Source of the DNA: Desulfomicrobium orale DSM 12838
GTDB taxonomy: Bacteria > Desulfobacterota > Desulfovibrionia > Desulfovibrionales > Desulfomicrobiaceae
Reading direction: 5' to 3'
NCBI RefSeq assembly: GCF_001553625.1
Contig: NZ_CP014230.1
Coordinates: forward strand, 2,418,001 to 2,482,000
DNA: 64,000 bases
Both the position numbers and the translations under genes were made by a program. The notes under the pieces were generated by a model that was given only the letters and a program-made list of their open reading frames with translations, did no database searches and was not told the DNA's origin. Shown in pieces: positions 18,078 to 27,818 of the stretch. Numbering within the stretch: position 1 is the stretch's first letter; each line of letters starts with the position of its first letter.

Positions 18078-19517
18078 TCACAAGGAATTTTTCAGATAGT
18101 TGGCGATCCTCTCCTGCACCGGAGATTCAGGAATCCGGGCCATAGCCGCCTCGAGAAGCTTGCGCGCCCTGTCGCGGCTGGCCATGCGTTCGTTCAGCAA
18201 AATAGCCGCCCTCAGACATATTTCGCCGAGTTTTCCGTCCTGAGGATATGTTCGCAGAAAACCGCCATACAGCTTCAGAGCTTCACGATACTTCCCCGCC
18301 GCCTCCAGCTCTTCCCCAAGATCCGGCGCAACCGCCGCGCCGGGCAGAAACCCGGCATTCTGCGCCGCGCAGTCTTCGTATATCCGCACGCAATCCCTGA
18401 TTTTTCCGGCCGCAAGCAGATTTTTCATGTAATACGGGGCAAAAGCGCACATCTCTTTGAAGTCGCTCTTGATTTTGAGCAGCTCATGATACTTTCCGGC
18501 CAGCTCGACATCGGCGAGTTCTCCGGTATTGGCCTTGCTCCGCAGTATGGACAACGCTTCGTCCAGCCGTCCTTCCTGCAACAGCAGTTCTATGCGGATC
18601 ACTTCCGGAGAGGATTCCTCCGGCGTATCGTATTCATTTTTGCCGATGTCCTCGAAGTCCTCGTAGTCCACGGAATATCCGAGCTCCAGATGATACTGGA
18701 GCAGTACATATCCCATGAGATGATACATGAGAAACATGTAATATATGTTGAGAATGTTCTTGCAGAATATAAACGCGAAAAGATGAACCTCCATGGACTC
18801 CACGAAAGACAGTATGTATGCCGGAGCAGCAAACACAAGCAGAAGAAAGAAATACATGAGCAGGTAGGCCCATCCGATACGCACGACAAGAGGAACAAAA
18901 AAGAGCGGATTGATGGCGCTCAGAATGGAGCCCGAGGTGACCTGCAAGATAACTATGGCCGGCCAGAAGAAAACAATGAGTACGATATAAAGGAACAGAA
19001 GGAGCCCGCTCTCTGTACTGCGCAGCAGGGAGAAGCCGAGCAGGGCCAGAATGATCAGGATGATGGTCTGTTGGAACACCTGACCGAAATTCGCACTCAG
19101 GACCTCCATGTCGATCTTCGGAGGGACGAGCTTCCCCCGGCTTGTGGCGCGCAGGATCTCGAAGGCGTACTTCAGAGACAGTCCCCAGCCCGGAAGATTG
19201 AACAGGAACCCCAGCGGACCCAGGATCGAAGGCAGGGAGCACAGTCCCGCGCACACAAATATCAGGAGAAGAGGACCGCGAGCGATGGGGTAGGTGAAAA
19301 AATTGTGCAGCCGCTTCCAGAACGGCGGGATGAGATTGCTCGCGCCGACCCACTCTGCCGGGATGTTGCATTTCGGGCAGAAGTATTTGGCTTTCTTCCT
19401 GTACAGTCCGGAAGACCGTTTGGAGACGCATGCGGGACAATAGCCGCTCTCGCATTTCGGGCAAATCCAGTGCGCCTTTCTGTCCTGATGCCGGATGCAG
19501 TTCTCGGAAGCGTTCAT
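18078..19517 (-). CDS. Zinc-finger membrane protein with C-terminal TPR-like repeats
   Basis: 479-aa protein in three parts. The N-terminus (1-60) is cysteine/histidine-rich, C-x2-H-x9-C-x2-C spacing then CPAC and CPKCN, resembling a B-box-type zinc finger. The centre (about 80-285) has five or so hydrophobic segments of a YIP1/DUF4013-like membrane domain. The C-terminus (about 305-479) is helical with tetratricopeptide character (LLLQEGRLDEALSIL, then GKYREALKLYGGFLRTYPQDG). The function is unknown. The ATG at 19517 is favoured over an earlier GTG. It converges on the rhomboid-TPR gene. Confidence 0.75.
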   Translation of the reverse strand: MNASENCIRHQDRKAHWICPKCESGYCPACVSKRSSGLYRKKAKYFCPKCNIPAEWVGASNLIPPFWKRLHNFFTYPIARGPLLLIFVCAGLCSLPSILGPLGFLFNLPGWGLSLKYAFEILRATSRGKLVPPKIDMEVLSANFGQVFQQTIILIILALLGFSLLRSTESGLLLFLYIVLIVFFWPAIVILQVTSGSILSAINPLFFVPLVVRIGWAYLLMYFFLLLVFAAPAYILSFVESMEVHLFAFIFCKNILNIYYMFLMYHLMGYVLLQYHLELGYSVDYEDFEDIGKNEYDTPEESSPEVIRIELLLQEGRLDEALSILRSKANTGELADVELAGKYHELLKIKSDFKEMCAFAPYYMKNLLAAGKIRDCVRIYEDCAAQNAGFLPGAAVAPDLGEELEAAGKYREALKLYGGFLRTYPQDGKLGEICLRAAILLNERMASRDRARKLLEAAMARIPESPVQERIANYLKNSL

Positions 19518-19888
19518 GGACACCACTCATTCACATGAAATCAGATGGTTATGCGTACCGAAGTCACAATGACCGTAAGACGGGTATGGAAACAGCCCGA
19601 ATTTCCCCCTCACTTGGGACTGGATGCGTCGGCCGGTTCCTTCCCGCCGAAGAGTTACCCGCAATGCCAGGGCCGGGCAATCCCGTGAAGACAACCCGAC
19701 GAACCGATTCCGTATCCTGAGCACTCGCTCAGGACAAAATCATCCCGCAATACCTTCCGCATTCCCGGTCCGTTCTTTCCCGTTGACTCGGTCTTATGCT
19801 TTGGCATAGCCCTGAATGGATCCGGACTGAACATACACTCAAATTGTCCGGCTGGCATACTTCGAAAAAATCCACACAGGAGAAGACA
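19518..19888. other. 371-bp intergenic region with one hairpin
   Basis: Divergent region between the zinc-finger membrane gene and the nitronate monooxygenase-like gene. The only clear structure is TCCTGAGC-ACTC-GCTCAGGA (19715-19734). It lacks a T-tract and might be an operator or a leader hairpin. A TTGACT (19783-19788) has no convincing -10 partner. No coding signal was seen. Confidence 0.5.
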
Positions 19889-20968
19889 ATGGACTTCCCG
19901 CAGTTGAAAATCGGCGACCTGGTGGCGAAAATTCCCGTCATTCAGGGCGGCATGGGAGTCGGCATTTCTCTTTCCGGACTGGCTTCGGCCGTGGCAAAGG
20001 AAGGGGGAATCGGCGTTATCGCGGCGGCCATGATCGGCATGGGCGAACCGGATATCGGCTCCAACTACCGCGAGGCCAACGTCAGAGCCCTGCAAAGGGA
20101 ACTGCGCGCGGCCCGCGAGAAGACCGACGGTATTCTGGGAGTGAACATCATGGTGGCCCTGACCAATTTCAGCGACATGGTCAAAACCTCCATCAAGGAA
20201 GGCGCGGACATCATTTTCGCGGGAGCGGGACTGCCGCTGGATCTGCCCGGATATCTCAGGGACGGAGCCCGGACCAAGCTGGTGCCCATCATTTCCTCGG
20301 CCAGAGCGGCGGCCGTGATCTGCAAGAAATGGCTGTCCCGGTTCGATTACCTTCCGGACGCATTCGTGGTGGAAGGCCCCAAGGCCGGCGGCCATCTGGG
20401 ATTCAAGCCGGAGCAGATCGACGATCCGGAATTCTCCCTGGAAAAGACCGTGCCGCAGGTCATCGAGACCGTCCGTGAGTTCGAGGAAAAAGCCCAGCGC
20501 CCCATCCCGGTCATCGCCGCCGGAGGCATCTACGACGGCGCGGACATCGACCAGTTCCTGCGCATGGGCGCGGCCGGAGTGCAGATGGGCACCCGGTTCG
20601 TGGCCACGCACGAATGCGACGCCGATCCCAGATTCAAGGAAACCTATGTTCAGGCCAAGGAAGAAGATATCCAGATCATCAAGAGCCCGGTGGGGCTTCC
20701 CGGCCGGGCGGTCATCGGCGCATTTCTGGAAGACGTGAAAAACGGGCTCAAAAAACCGTTTCGCTGCCCGTTCCACTGCATCTCATCCTGCGATTACACC
20801 AAAAGCCCGTACTGCATCGGGCTTGCATTGGTAAACGCCAAGAAAGGACTGCTCCGGCAGGGGTTCGCCTTCGCGGGCAAGAACGCCTACCGGGTGGAGT
20901 CCATCGTATCCGTCAAGGAACTGATCAATTCCTTGCGGCAGAGCTACCTGCAAGCGGCGGGTTCCTGA
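19889..20968 (+). CDS. Nitronate monooxygenase-like flavoprotein
   Basis: FMN-dependent TIM-barrel protein, 359 aa, of the 2-nitropropane dioxygenase / FabK-like family. It starts with PVIQGGMGVGISLSGLASAV (FMN-binding loop), then GVNIMVAL, the catalytic-region GPKAGGHLGF, and the phosphate-binding IPVIAAGGIYDGADI and GAAGVQMGTRF. A cysteine-rich insertion near the C-terminus (CPFHCISSCDY and CIGLA) is the unusual part and is typical of anaerobe-type members. Whether it acts on nitroalkanes, or as an enoyl-ACP reductase, cannot be told. The ATG at 19889 has AGGAGA. Confidence 0.88.
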   Translation: MDFPQLKIGDLVAKIPVIQGGMGVGISLSGLASAVAKEGGIGVIAAAMIGMGEPDIGSNYREANVRALQRELRAAREKTDGILGVNIMVALTNFSDMVKTSIKEGADIIFAGAGLPLDLPGYLRDGARTKLVPIISSARAAAVICKKWLSRFDYLPDAFVVEGPKAGGHLGFKPEQIDDPEFSLEKTVPQVIETVREFEEKAQRPIPVIAAGGIYDGADIDQFLRMGAAGVQMGTRFVATHECDADPRFKETYVQAKEEDIQIIKSPVGLPGRAVIGAFLEDVKNGLKKPFRCPFHCISSCDYTKSPYCIGLALVNAKKGLLRQGFAFAGKNAYRVESIVSVKELINSLRQSYLQAAGS

Positions 20969-20994
20969 TCTTCCCTCCCCCTCGCTGCGGAAAC

Positions 20995-21032
20995 GCCGGG
21001 GTTCTCCCGTTTTGGAGTTCCCCGGCATTTTT
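20995..21032 (+). terminator. Terminator of the nitronate monooxygenase-like gene
   Basis: GCCGGGG and CCCCGGC separated by an 18-nt loop and followed by ATTTTT, 27 bp after the stop. Confidence 0.75.
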
Positions 21033-21104
21033 CGTTTCCTTATCGGCCGGAAGGCACGGCAGGTTCGAAAATATCAGGCAGGGCAAGGGCTCTGGCGAGT
21101 GGAA

Positions 21105-23849
21105 TCATGGGAACGTCAGAAAGGGGCCAGTGACCGAAGCCGGATTGGCGGACAATTCCTCCGGCGTTCCCTGAGCCACGATGAGGCCGCCGTTGTCCCC
21201 GCCGCCGGGGCCGAGATCCATGACGTAATCCGCCGCAGCCACCATATCCAGATTGTGTTCGATGACGACGACCGAGGCCCCCTTGTCCACCAGCTGATGC
21301 AGCACGGAGATGAGCTTGCCCACCTCGTGCATGTGCAGACCTGTGGTCGGCTCATCCAGGATGTACAGCGTGCCGGGCAGGCTGCGTTTGCCCAGTTCGC
21401 GGGACAGCTTGATGCGCTGGGCCTCGCCGCCGGACAGGGTGGTAGCCGGCTGTCCCAGGCGGATATATTCCAGCCCCACTTCTTCCAGCACGCCCAGCCT
21501 GCGCTCCAGTGCGGCGTGGTTGGCGAAGAACTTCCGCGCCTGCCGGACGGTCATGTCCAGCACATCGGCAATGGATTTGTCCCTGTACAGAATATCCAGG
21601 GTTTCGCGGTTGTACCGCTTGCCGCCGCAGACCTCGCAGGTGACGAAGACGTCGGGGAGAAAATGCATCTCCACCCTGATCTGGCCATCGCCCTGACAGG
21701 CCTCGCAGCGCCCGCCGCGCACGTTGAAACTGAATCTGCCGGGCGTATAGCCGCGCTTTTTGGCATCCTTGCTGCCGGCGAAGATGGTCCGGATTTCGTC
21801 GAAAATCTTGGTGTAGGTGGCCGGATTGGAGCGCGGCGTGCGGCCGATGGGACTCTGGTCGATGGAGATGATTTTTTCCACGGCCTCCGCGCCGGTCATA
21901 CCGGTGATGGTCCCGGGCCCGTCCACTTTCATGCCCCTGGCCAGGGCCAAATGTTTGTACAGCGTGTCCATGACCAGAGAACTCTTGCCCGATCCGGACA
22001 CGCCCGTGATGCATACCAGACAGTCCAGCGGGAAGGCCGCGTCGATATGGCGCAGATTGTTGGTCCCAACGCCGTGCAGGGTGATGGCCCGGCGGGAGAC
22101 GCGTCGGCTGGCGGGGCGCTCTATACGCAGGTCGCCGCGCAGATATTTTCCGGTCAGGCTCTGGGACGATCCGGCCAGCTCCGCCGGAGAGCCGCTGAAA
22201 ACCAGATCCCCGCCCAGAAAGCCGGAGCCCGGCCCCAGTTCCAGCACGTGATCCGCGGCGCGGATGGTGGGCTCGTCGTGCTCCACCACCAGCACCGTGT
22301 TGCCCCTGCCCTGCAACTGTCGCAGGGTGTTAATCAGGCGCTGGTTGTCGCCGGGATGCAGGCCGATGCTCGGCTCGTCCAGCACGTAGGTCACGCCCAC
22401 CAGGCCCGAACCGAGCTGCCCGGCCAGGCGGATGCGCTGGGCTTCGCCTCCGGACAGGGTGGACATGTTCCTGCCCAGGGCGATGTAGTCGAGCCCCACG
22501 TTGGACAGAAATTCCAGCCGATGGCGGAGTTCCTTCAGAAGCGGCTGGGCGATTTCCGCCGCCACGCCGGAAAAGGACAGATTTCTGAGCCACTCCAGAG
22601 CACGGACAACGGACAGCGAGCAGAAATCGAAGATGCCGAGCCCCTCCACCCGTACGGCCAGAGCCTCGGGCCGCAGCCGGGCACCCTTGCAGGCCGGGCA
22701 GTCGGCCGTCTGCCGGAAACGGGAGAGTTCATCCTGCCAGATGGAACCAAGGCCGCTGCCCTGCTCCAGAAAATGGATCACGCCGGGCCACGGCGCATGA
22801 CCGTAAAAAAGGGCGTCCCGGGCCGCTTCGGAAAATTTGTCCAGAGGCGTATCCAGAGTGAAGCCCATCTCCCGGCCCAAGGCTTCCAGCGCAGGGGCAA
22901 AGCGGTCCAGCGTGCGTCCTTTCCAGAGCAGGACAGCCCCCTGCCGCAGAGACAAACCCGCGTTGGGAGCCAGCAGCGCCGGTTCGTAATACTCCACGCT
23001 GCCCAGGCCCGAGCACTGCGGGCACGCACCCTGCGGGCTGTTGAAGGAAAAAAGCTGCGGGCTCGGTCTGGGCAGACTCAGGCCGCATCGGGAGCACACC
23101 GCATCCGTGGAAAAAAAGATGTCCTCCCCGCCCACCACGGACGCGATGATCCGGCCCTCGCCGGATTTGAGACCCAATTCCACGGAATCGGCCAGGCGTT
23201 TTCGCATGTCGGCCTTGATCACCAGCCGGTCCACGACCAGATCGATGCTGTGCCGCTGATTTTTGGCCAGTTCCGGCATGGGGTCCAGAGGCATGATTCC
23301 GCCGTTCACCCGGACTCTGGCGAAACCCTGAGATTTGAGCTTCTTGAAAAGGTCGGCGTGCGTGCCCTTCTTGTGAACCACCAGCGGAGCCAGAAGCAGA
23401 AACTTCGTTCCCTCGGGCAGATCGAGAACCCGTCCGATGATTTCGTCGCTGGTCTGAGCCTGAATGGGATCGCCGCATTCGGGGCAATGCGGCACACCCA
23501 GGCGGGCGTAGAAAACGCGCAGAAAGTCGTAAATCTCGGTCACGGTGCCCACGGTGGAACGCGGATTTTTGGACACCGTCTGCTGCTCCAGGGAAATGGC
23601 CGGAGTCAGCCCCTCGATGAGATCCACGGCGGGCTTGTTCATCTGCGGCAGAAACTGGCGGGCGTAGGCCGAAAGGGACTCCACGTAGCGCCGCTGTCCC
23701 TCGGCGTAGACAATGTCAAAGGCCAGGGTGGACTTCCCCGATCCCGACGGACCGCAGACCACCACCAGCTGGTCGCGGGGAATGTCCAGAGTCAGATTTT
23801 TCAGATTGTGCTGGCGCGCGCCGGAGATGCGGATAACTTTCGTGTTCAT
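21105..23849 (-). CDS. uvrA: Excinuclease ABC subunit A
   Basis: DNA damage recognition ATPase of nucleotide excision repair, 914 aa. It has two ABC modules with Walker [13 protein letters not shown] (about residue 30) and [12 protein letters not shown] (about 613), two signatures [12 protein letters not shown] and [11 protein letters not shown], and Walker [10 protein letters not shown] / LDEPTTGLH. Zinc modules are [13 protein letters not shown]...CPQCSG and CEACQGDGQ...CEVCGGKRY. The ATG at 23849 ([19 protein letters not shown]) matches family starts; an ATG six codons earlier is possible. It stands alone; uvrB is not nearby. The 21033-21104 gap has no feature. Confidence 0.97.
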   Translation of the reverse strand: MNTKVIRISGARQHNLKNLTLDIPRDQLVVVCGPSGSGKSTLAFDIVYAEGQRRYVESLSAYARQFLPQMNKPAVDLIEGLTPAISLEQQTVSKNPRSTVGTVTEIYDFLRVFYARLGVPHCPECGDPIQAQTSDEIIGRVLDLPEGTKFLLLAPLVVHKKGTHADLFKKLKSQGFARVRVNGGIMPLDPMPELAKNQRHSIDLVVDRLVIKADMRKRLADSVELGLKSGEGRIIASVVGGEDIFFSTDAVCSRCGLSLPRPSPQLFSFNSPQGACPQCSGLGSVEYYEPALLAPNAGLSLRQGAVLLWKGRTLDRFAPALEALGREMGFTLDTPLDKFSEAARDALFYGHAPWPGVIHFLEQGSGLGSIWQDELSRFRQTADCPACKGARLRPEALAVRVEGLGIFDFCSLSVVRALEWLRNLSFSGVAAEIAQPLLKELRHRLEFLSNVGLDYIALGRNMSTLSGGEAQRIRLAGQLGSGLVGVTYVLDEPSIGLHPGDNQRLINTLRQLQGRGNTVLVVEHDEPTIRAADHVLELGPGSGFLGGDLVFSGSPAELAGSSQSLTGKYLRGDLRIERPASRRVSRRAITLHGVGTNNLRHIDAAFPLDCLVCITGVSGSGKSSLVMDTLYKHLALARGMKVDGPGTITGMTGAEAVEKIISIDQSPIGRTPRSNPATYTKIFDEIRTIFAGSKDAKKRGYTPGRFSFNVRGGRCEACQGDGQIRVEMHFLPDVFVTCEVCGGKRYNRETLDILYRDKSIADVLDMTVRQARKFFANHAALERRLGVLEEVGLEYIRLGQPATTLSGGEAQRIKLSRELGKRSLPGTLYILDEPTTGLHMHEVGKLISVLHQLVDKGASVVVIEHNLDMVAAADYVMDLGPGGGDNGGLIVAQGTPEELSANPASVTGPFLTFP

Positions 23850-24019
23850 GTGACTTTGTTGCAACATGTTGGAAGATAATACTTGTTTGTCTTGCAGGAC
23901 GCCTCTGATAACCATATGGAAACTTCTGGCAAGGGGCTTGCGGGATGCAACGGAAAACATCCTCGGGCGGTACACCGGGGCCTTTTTGCTATGCCATTTT
24001 CACTTTTCGGAGACTGTTG

Positions 24020-24625
24020 ATGAAAGTATCTCTCGGGGCGAAGACGCTGGCTCAGCCCGCGCCGGTCTGGATCGTGGGCTCCTATGACGAGCATGGAAAT
24101 CCCAACGCCATGACGGCGGCCTGGGGCGGCATCTGCTGCTCCAAACCGCCCTGCCTGGCCGTGTCCCTGCGCGAGGAACGCCACACTTACGCCTCCATTC
24201 TGGCGCGCAAGGCTTTCACCGTCAGTGTGCCTTCCGTGAAGTATGCGCCGCAGGCGGATTATTTCGGCATCGCCTCGGGCCGGGATGTGAACAAATTCGC
24301 GGTGACGGGTCTGACTCCGGTACGCTCGGAAGTGGTGGACGCGCCATATGTGGGCGAGTTCCCGCTGATCTTGGAATGCGTTCTGGTCCGCACGGTGGAA
24401 CTTGGCATGCACGTGCAGTTCATCGGAGAAATTCTCGATGTCAAGGCCGATGAGGACGTATTGGGGCCGGGCGGCTATCCGGATGCGGCCAGAGTCCAGC
24501 CATTGATATTCACCCCCGTAAACAGGGCGTATCATACCGTCGGTGAATATGCGGGGCAGGCCTTCTCGCTGGGGCTTGGATACCGCGAGGACCATCCGGC
24601 CGCCAGCCGCGCGGCCAAGGCGTGA
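24020..24625 (+). CDS. Flavin reductase-like domain protein
   Basis: 201-aa FMN-binding split-barrel protein. The start MKVSLGAKTLAQPAPVWIVGSY is followed by NAMTAAWGGICCSKPPCLAVSL, the typical flavin-reductase pattern in which the phosphate and isoalloxazine are held by the TAAW/Ser region. HTYASILARKAFTVSVPS then follows. Proteins of this type in anaerobes are flavoredoxins or NAD(P)H-flavin reductases that pass electrons to sulfur or oxygen metabolism. Electron partners are not adjacent. The nearest downstream gene is a diguanylate cyclase 15 bp away. Confidence 0.88.
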   Translation: MKVSLGAKTLAQPAPVWIVGSYDEHGNPNAMTAAWGGICCSKPPCLAVSLREERHTYASILARKAFTVSVPSVKYAPQADYFGIASGRDVNKFAVTGLTPVRSEVVDAPYVGEFPLILECVLVRTVELGMHVQFIGEILDVKADEDVLGPGGYPDAARVQPLIFTPVNRAYHTVGEYAGQAFSLGLGYREDHPAASRAAKA

Positions 24626-24640
24626 GAGAGGATTGGGTTG

Positions 24641-25665
24641 ATGTCCGAAGATCTCTTCGAATTTTTCTCTTCCTCTGAACTGGCCGAATCTTTCAACCAG
24701 GCGGAGGTGCCCCCCGCTCCAGATGGAGCGCGCTGCTCCTCTATATGCACTCCATCCTCGAATACGACGAATTTTCTCTCCGTCAGCGGGAAGAGCTGCG
24801 GGCTCTCATGACCCAGATACTGCGCGAACGGGACTACTCCGAGGCCAATTTCAAGAACGTGCTGCGGCAAAGGGACCGCATCCTGCACTGGTCCTGGAGC
24901 AAAAAACTGGAGCGGGCTTTCCTCGAAACCATGGCCGTGATGGAGCATCTGCGCACTCAGAATGTCCAGCGCGTCGAAGAGATGCGCTCCCTGCGGGAAA
25001 CGGCCATCGGAGCGGTGAGCGGGCGGCAGAGCGGCATGGAAGAGACCATCGGACGAATCCGCACGGCTTTCGAAAACGTGGTCGCGCACATGGAGCAGGA
25101 CACCCGCGATCTGGTGGAAATGAGTTACACCGACCCCCTGACCAAGCTGAACAACCGCCGGGCCTTTGATCAGTATTTTTCCACGGTGGCGCATGAGTAT
25201 ACGGTCACGGGCGAACCCCTGAGCCTGCTGCTCATGGACATCGATCACTTCAAGAAATTCAACGATTCCTACGGCCACCGCGTGGGGGATCACGCACTGG
25301 TCGCCGTGGGGGCGAATCTCATGCGCTACGCCGCGAAATACACCTCGGCCTCGGGCAGAGGATTCTTTCCGGCCCGCTTCGGCGGAGAGGAATTCATCGT
25401 CGTCCTGCCGGGAGTCTGCATGTCCGAAGCCGTGGAAGACGCGAAGAATCTGCGCGCCCTCATGGAGGAGTACGATTTTGTCATCCGCGACCAGCGCGGG
25501 CAGGTAATCCTGAAGGGCGTACGGATCACGGTTTCCATCGGTGTGGCCGAGCTGGAAAACGCCTGGGGAGACGAAGCCAGCGAACGGCTGATCGATCAGG
25601 CGGACAAAGCCCTGTATCAGGCCAAGGCGGAGGGCCGGAACCGGGTCTGCGTGGCCGCCGGATAA
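24641..25665 (+). CDS. Diguanylate cyclase (GGDEF), frameshifted near its start
   Basis: Makes cyclic di-GMP. The C-terminal GGDEF domain (from about 25120) has DPLTKLNNRRAF, LLLMDIDHFKKFNDSYGH and an active-site loop FPARFGGEEF; no upstream RxxD inhibitory site is seen. The N-terminal 130 residues are helical. The natural start is ATG 24641 (MSEDLFEFF, good AGAGG), but this frame runs out of register at a run of six C (24710-24715). With a seventh C it continues RWSALLLYMHSILEYDEF into the GGDEF frame. As sequenced, only a protein from ATG 24745 (307 aa) could be made. Confidence 0.85.
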
Positions 25666-25668
25666 CCC

Positions 25669-27162
25669 TCAGCGCGGCATGGCGGCCGCCTTCGCCGTGA
25701 CCTCCAGAATGCGCTCCAGCCGCCGGACGTAGGTGTGCCCGGCCAGAATATGCTCCCGCCAGGCTGTGCGCACGTCTTCCTTCAAACGGGGATTTCCGGC
25801 GAAGCGGCGCAGCAGGCTCACGGCCTGTTCCGGCTCCTCGAAACTTACCTCCCGAACCAGCTCCGGCGGAAAAAGCGTCAGGCCCGGCGTGGCGTCCGTG
25901 AGCAGAAATCCGCCGCAGGCCCACATGTCGAAATGCCGCTGGGTCAGACCATGCGGCAGAAGCAGACTGGTCAGATTGAGAGAGAACGGCGCCCGTCTGT
26001 ATTCGTCGGCCAGACCGGCGTAGTAGTCCACCGGTTTTTTGAGGCGCGCGGACGGCACTCTGTCCTTCCAGGCGGCATCCCCGACGATGGTCAGGTCAAC
26101 CTGCGCGGCCAGATGCCGCAGGCAACGCTCCCGCCATCCGACCGAAGACCGCTCCGCCCCGAACCCAATGCTCCGCACGCTGTTCCCCGGCCATAGCGGC
26201 CGGTCCGCCCACCTGTCCCGCCACCATCCGAAATGCGCCAGTCTCCCCGGCAGGGCTTCCGCCTCGCGGAGCAGACTCTCCGGTACGGAGCAGGCCGCGA
26301 AAAAACGGTCCCGCTGCGGAAATCCGGTCCGCCCTACGAAGCAGATACCGTCGCCCTCCGGGCACGGGCCACGCGCGGCAAAAAACTCCGGGTCCGTGGC
26401 CAGAGGCAGATGATGCGCCCGCGCCCCCAGTGCGGCCAGAGGCTCCATAAACCAGGAGTCGGTGACAAAAAGTTCCGCACGCTGCCAGAGCCGGTTTTTC
26501 TGCCTCGTGAGCAGATGAAAGGGATTGTCCACGCACCAGACAGCGAGCGGTGCTCCCGCCGCTTCCAGCAGGGCCTGAATTTCCCCGTAGGCATCCAGAC
26601 CATGAAAATTGACGCTCAGAAAAAGCCTGGGCGGACCATCCCGGAGAAGCTCGCGCATCCGGCCGGAGCTCATCTCCGGCGGTAAAATCCGGGGACAGAA
26701 GCCGAGCTGCCGGGCAGCCCGCAAAAGCTCCGGCACCACCAGCGCCGACGGTGCGGACGGCAGCCAGATTTCGGGCAGCGGCTCCCGCGCGGGAAACGGC
26801 TGCCGCCGGGCCAGAAGCGGCGCAAAAAGGGAAGGAAATATCCGGGAGGCCGGAGTGTAGTGCAGCACCCGGCCCCCGGCCATCAGCCCGGACGCTTTTT
26901 CCGGAGAGACCACCTCCCACGAGTCTGGAACGGCCGCATGCCAGGACGCGGGCATCTGCGCGTCCAGCTCCGGCGCATGCAGCAGAAAAACGCGCCCCGC
27001 GCCCGCGAGGTGTCGCAGACAGAGGTCAGGCAAAGGACCCGGCCAAGTCACGAGGATGCCCCCGCCCCGGCCGGACAACTCCAGATACTCTTCCCCTTCG
27101 GGCAGGGTGACGGGAAATCCCAGTTCGCTTTTGAGCTTTACACGTGGTGGTCTGGCTGGCAT
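25669..27162 (-). CDS. CgeB-like glycosyltransferase family protein
   Basis: 497-aa protein resembling CgeB/DUF3880-type glycosyltransferases. There is an N-terminal variable region, then VWCVDNPFHLL (about residues 215-225, a recurring motif in this family), ICFVGRTGFPQRDRFF, and a C-terminal GT-B-like half with PVDYYAGLADEYRRAPFSLNLT and MWACGGFLLTDATPGL, where the nucleotide-sugar would bind. Such proteins modify flagellin, spores or surface glycans; the acceptor is unknown here. It is divergent from rlmE, with only 38 bp between the start codons. Confidence 0.8.
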   Translation of the reverse strand: MPARPPRVKLKSELGFPVTLPEGEEYLELSGRGGGILVTWPGPLPDLCLRHLAGAGRVFLLHAPELDAQMPASWHAAVPDSWEVVSPEKASGLMAGGRVLHYTPASRIFPSLFAPLLARRQPFPAREPLPEIWLPSAPSALVVPELLRAARQLGFCPRILPPEMSSGRMRELLRDGPPRLFLSVNFHGLDAYGEIQALLEAAGAPLAVWCVDNPFHLLTRQKNRLWQRAELFVTDSWFMEPLAALGARAHHLPLATDPEFFAARGPCPEGDGICFVGRTGFPQRDRFFAACSVPESLLREAEALPGRLAHFGWWRDRWADRPLWPGNSVRSIGFGAERSSVGWRERCLRHLAAQVDLTIVGDAAWKDRVPSARLKKPVDYYAGLADEYRRAPFSLNLTSLLLPHGLTQRHFDMWACGGFLLTDATPGLTLFPPELVREVSFEEPEQAVSLLRRFAGNPRLKEDVRTAWREHILAGHTYVRRLERILEVTAKAAAMPR

Positions 27163-27200
27163 GAAGGCTTTCGCTCAAATGGTTGCCGGATCACAGGGGC

Positions 27201-27803
27201 ATGAAGCAATACCGCGACTACTACTTCAGAAAGGCCAAGCAGGAAAATTACCCTGCCCGCTCCGTATACAAGCTCCAGGAAATGGACAAGGCGCACAGGC
27301 TTCTGCGCGCCGGACAGAAAGTGTTGGATCTGGGGGCCTGCCCCGGCTCCTGGACCCTGTACGCGGCTGAACGAGTGGGCCCCGGAGGCTGGGTGCTGGG
27401 GATCGACCTGAATGTGCCGGACACTGTTTTTCCGGAACAGGTCACCTTTCTGCAGGCGGACATCTTCGCCCGGCCGCCGGAATTTCTGGAACGGGCGGAA
27501 TTTCTCGCTCCCTTCGACGTGGTCATGAGCGATATGGCCCCCAAGACCACGGGCTCCAGATTCACTGATCAAGCCCGCTCCATCCAGCTGGTGGAGGCCG
27601 CCTTCGCTGTGGCCGGAGAATGGCTGGCCGCAGGCGGAACCTTCATCGCCAAAGTCTTCGAAGGGCCGGATGTGCGCCCTTTCGTGCAGTCCATAAGGCC
27701 GCACTTCACCAAAGTGAGCATGGTCAAACCCCATAGCAGCAGGGCCGAAAGCAAGGAAATTTTCATTCTGGGCACGGGCTTCGCGCCGCCGGAACCGGAA
27801 TAA
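27201..27803 (+). CDS. rlmE: 23S rRNA 2'-O-ribose U2552 methyltransferase
   Basis: FtsJ/RrmJ methyltransferase, 200 aa, modifying the A-loop of 23S rRNA late in 50S assembly. SAM motif VLDLGACPGSWT, SDMAPKTTGSRFTD (motif IV Asp), FIAKVFEG (catalytic Lys) and SRAESKEIFILG (Glu) complete the K-D-K-E tetrad, with the first Lys in ARSVYKLQEMDK. The ATG at 27201 starts MKQYRDYYFRKAKQE as in relatives; an ATG six codons upstream is less likely. yebC follows 15 bp later. Confidence 0.94.
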   Translation: MKQYRDYYFRKAKQENYPARSVYKLQEMDKAHRLLRAGQKVLDLGACPGSWTLYAAERVGPGGWVLGIDLNVPDTVFPEQVTFLQADIFARPPEFLERAEFLAPFDVVMSDMAPKTTGSRFTDQARSIQLVEAAFAVAGEWLAAGGTFIAKVFEGPDVRPFVQSIRPHFTKVSMVKPHSSRAESKEIFILGTGFAPPEPE

Positions 27804-27818
27804 TTTTTTGGAGGAAAC

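Noticed and set aside
19715-19734. Hairpin TCCTGAGC-ACTC-GCTCAGGA as a terminator
   Set aside because: No T-run on either side and no gene ending beside it.
21012-23879. Long open frame of about 955 codons on the plus strand opposite uvrA
   Set aside because: It is the mirror of a GC-rich gene; the minus strand encodes a full UvrA with every motif, and the plus frame has no recognisable domain.
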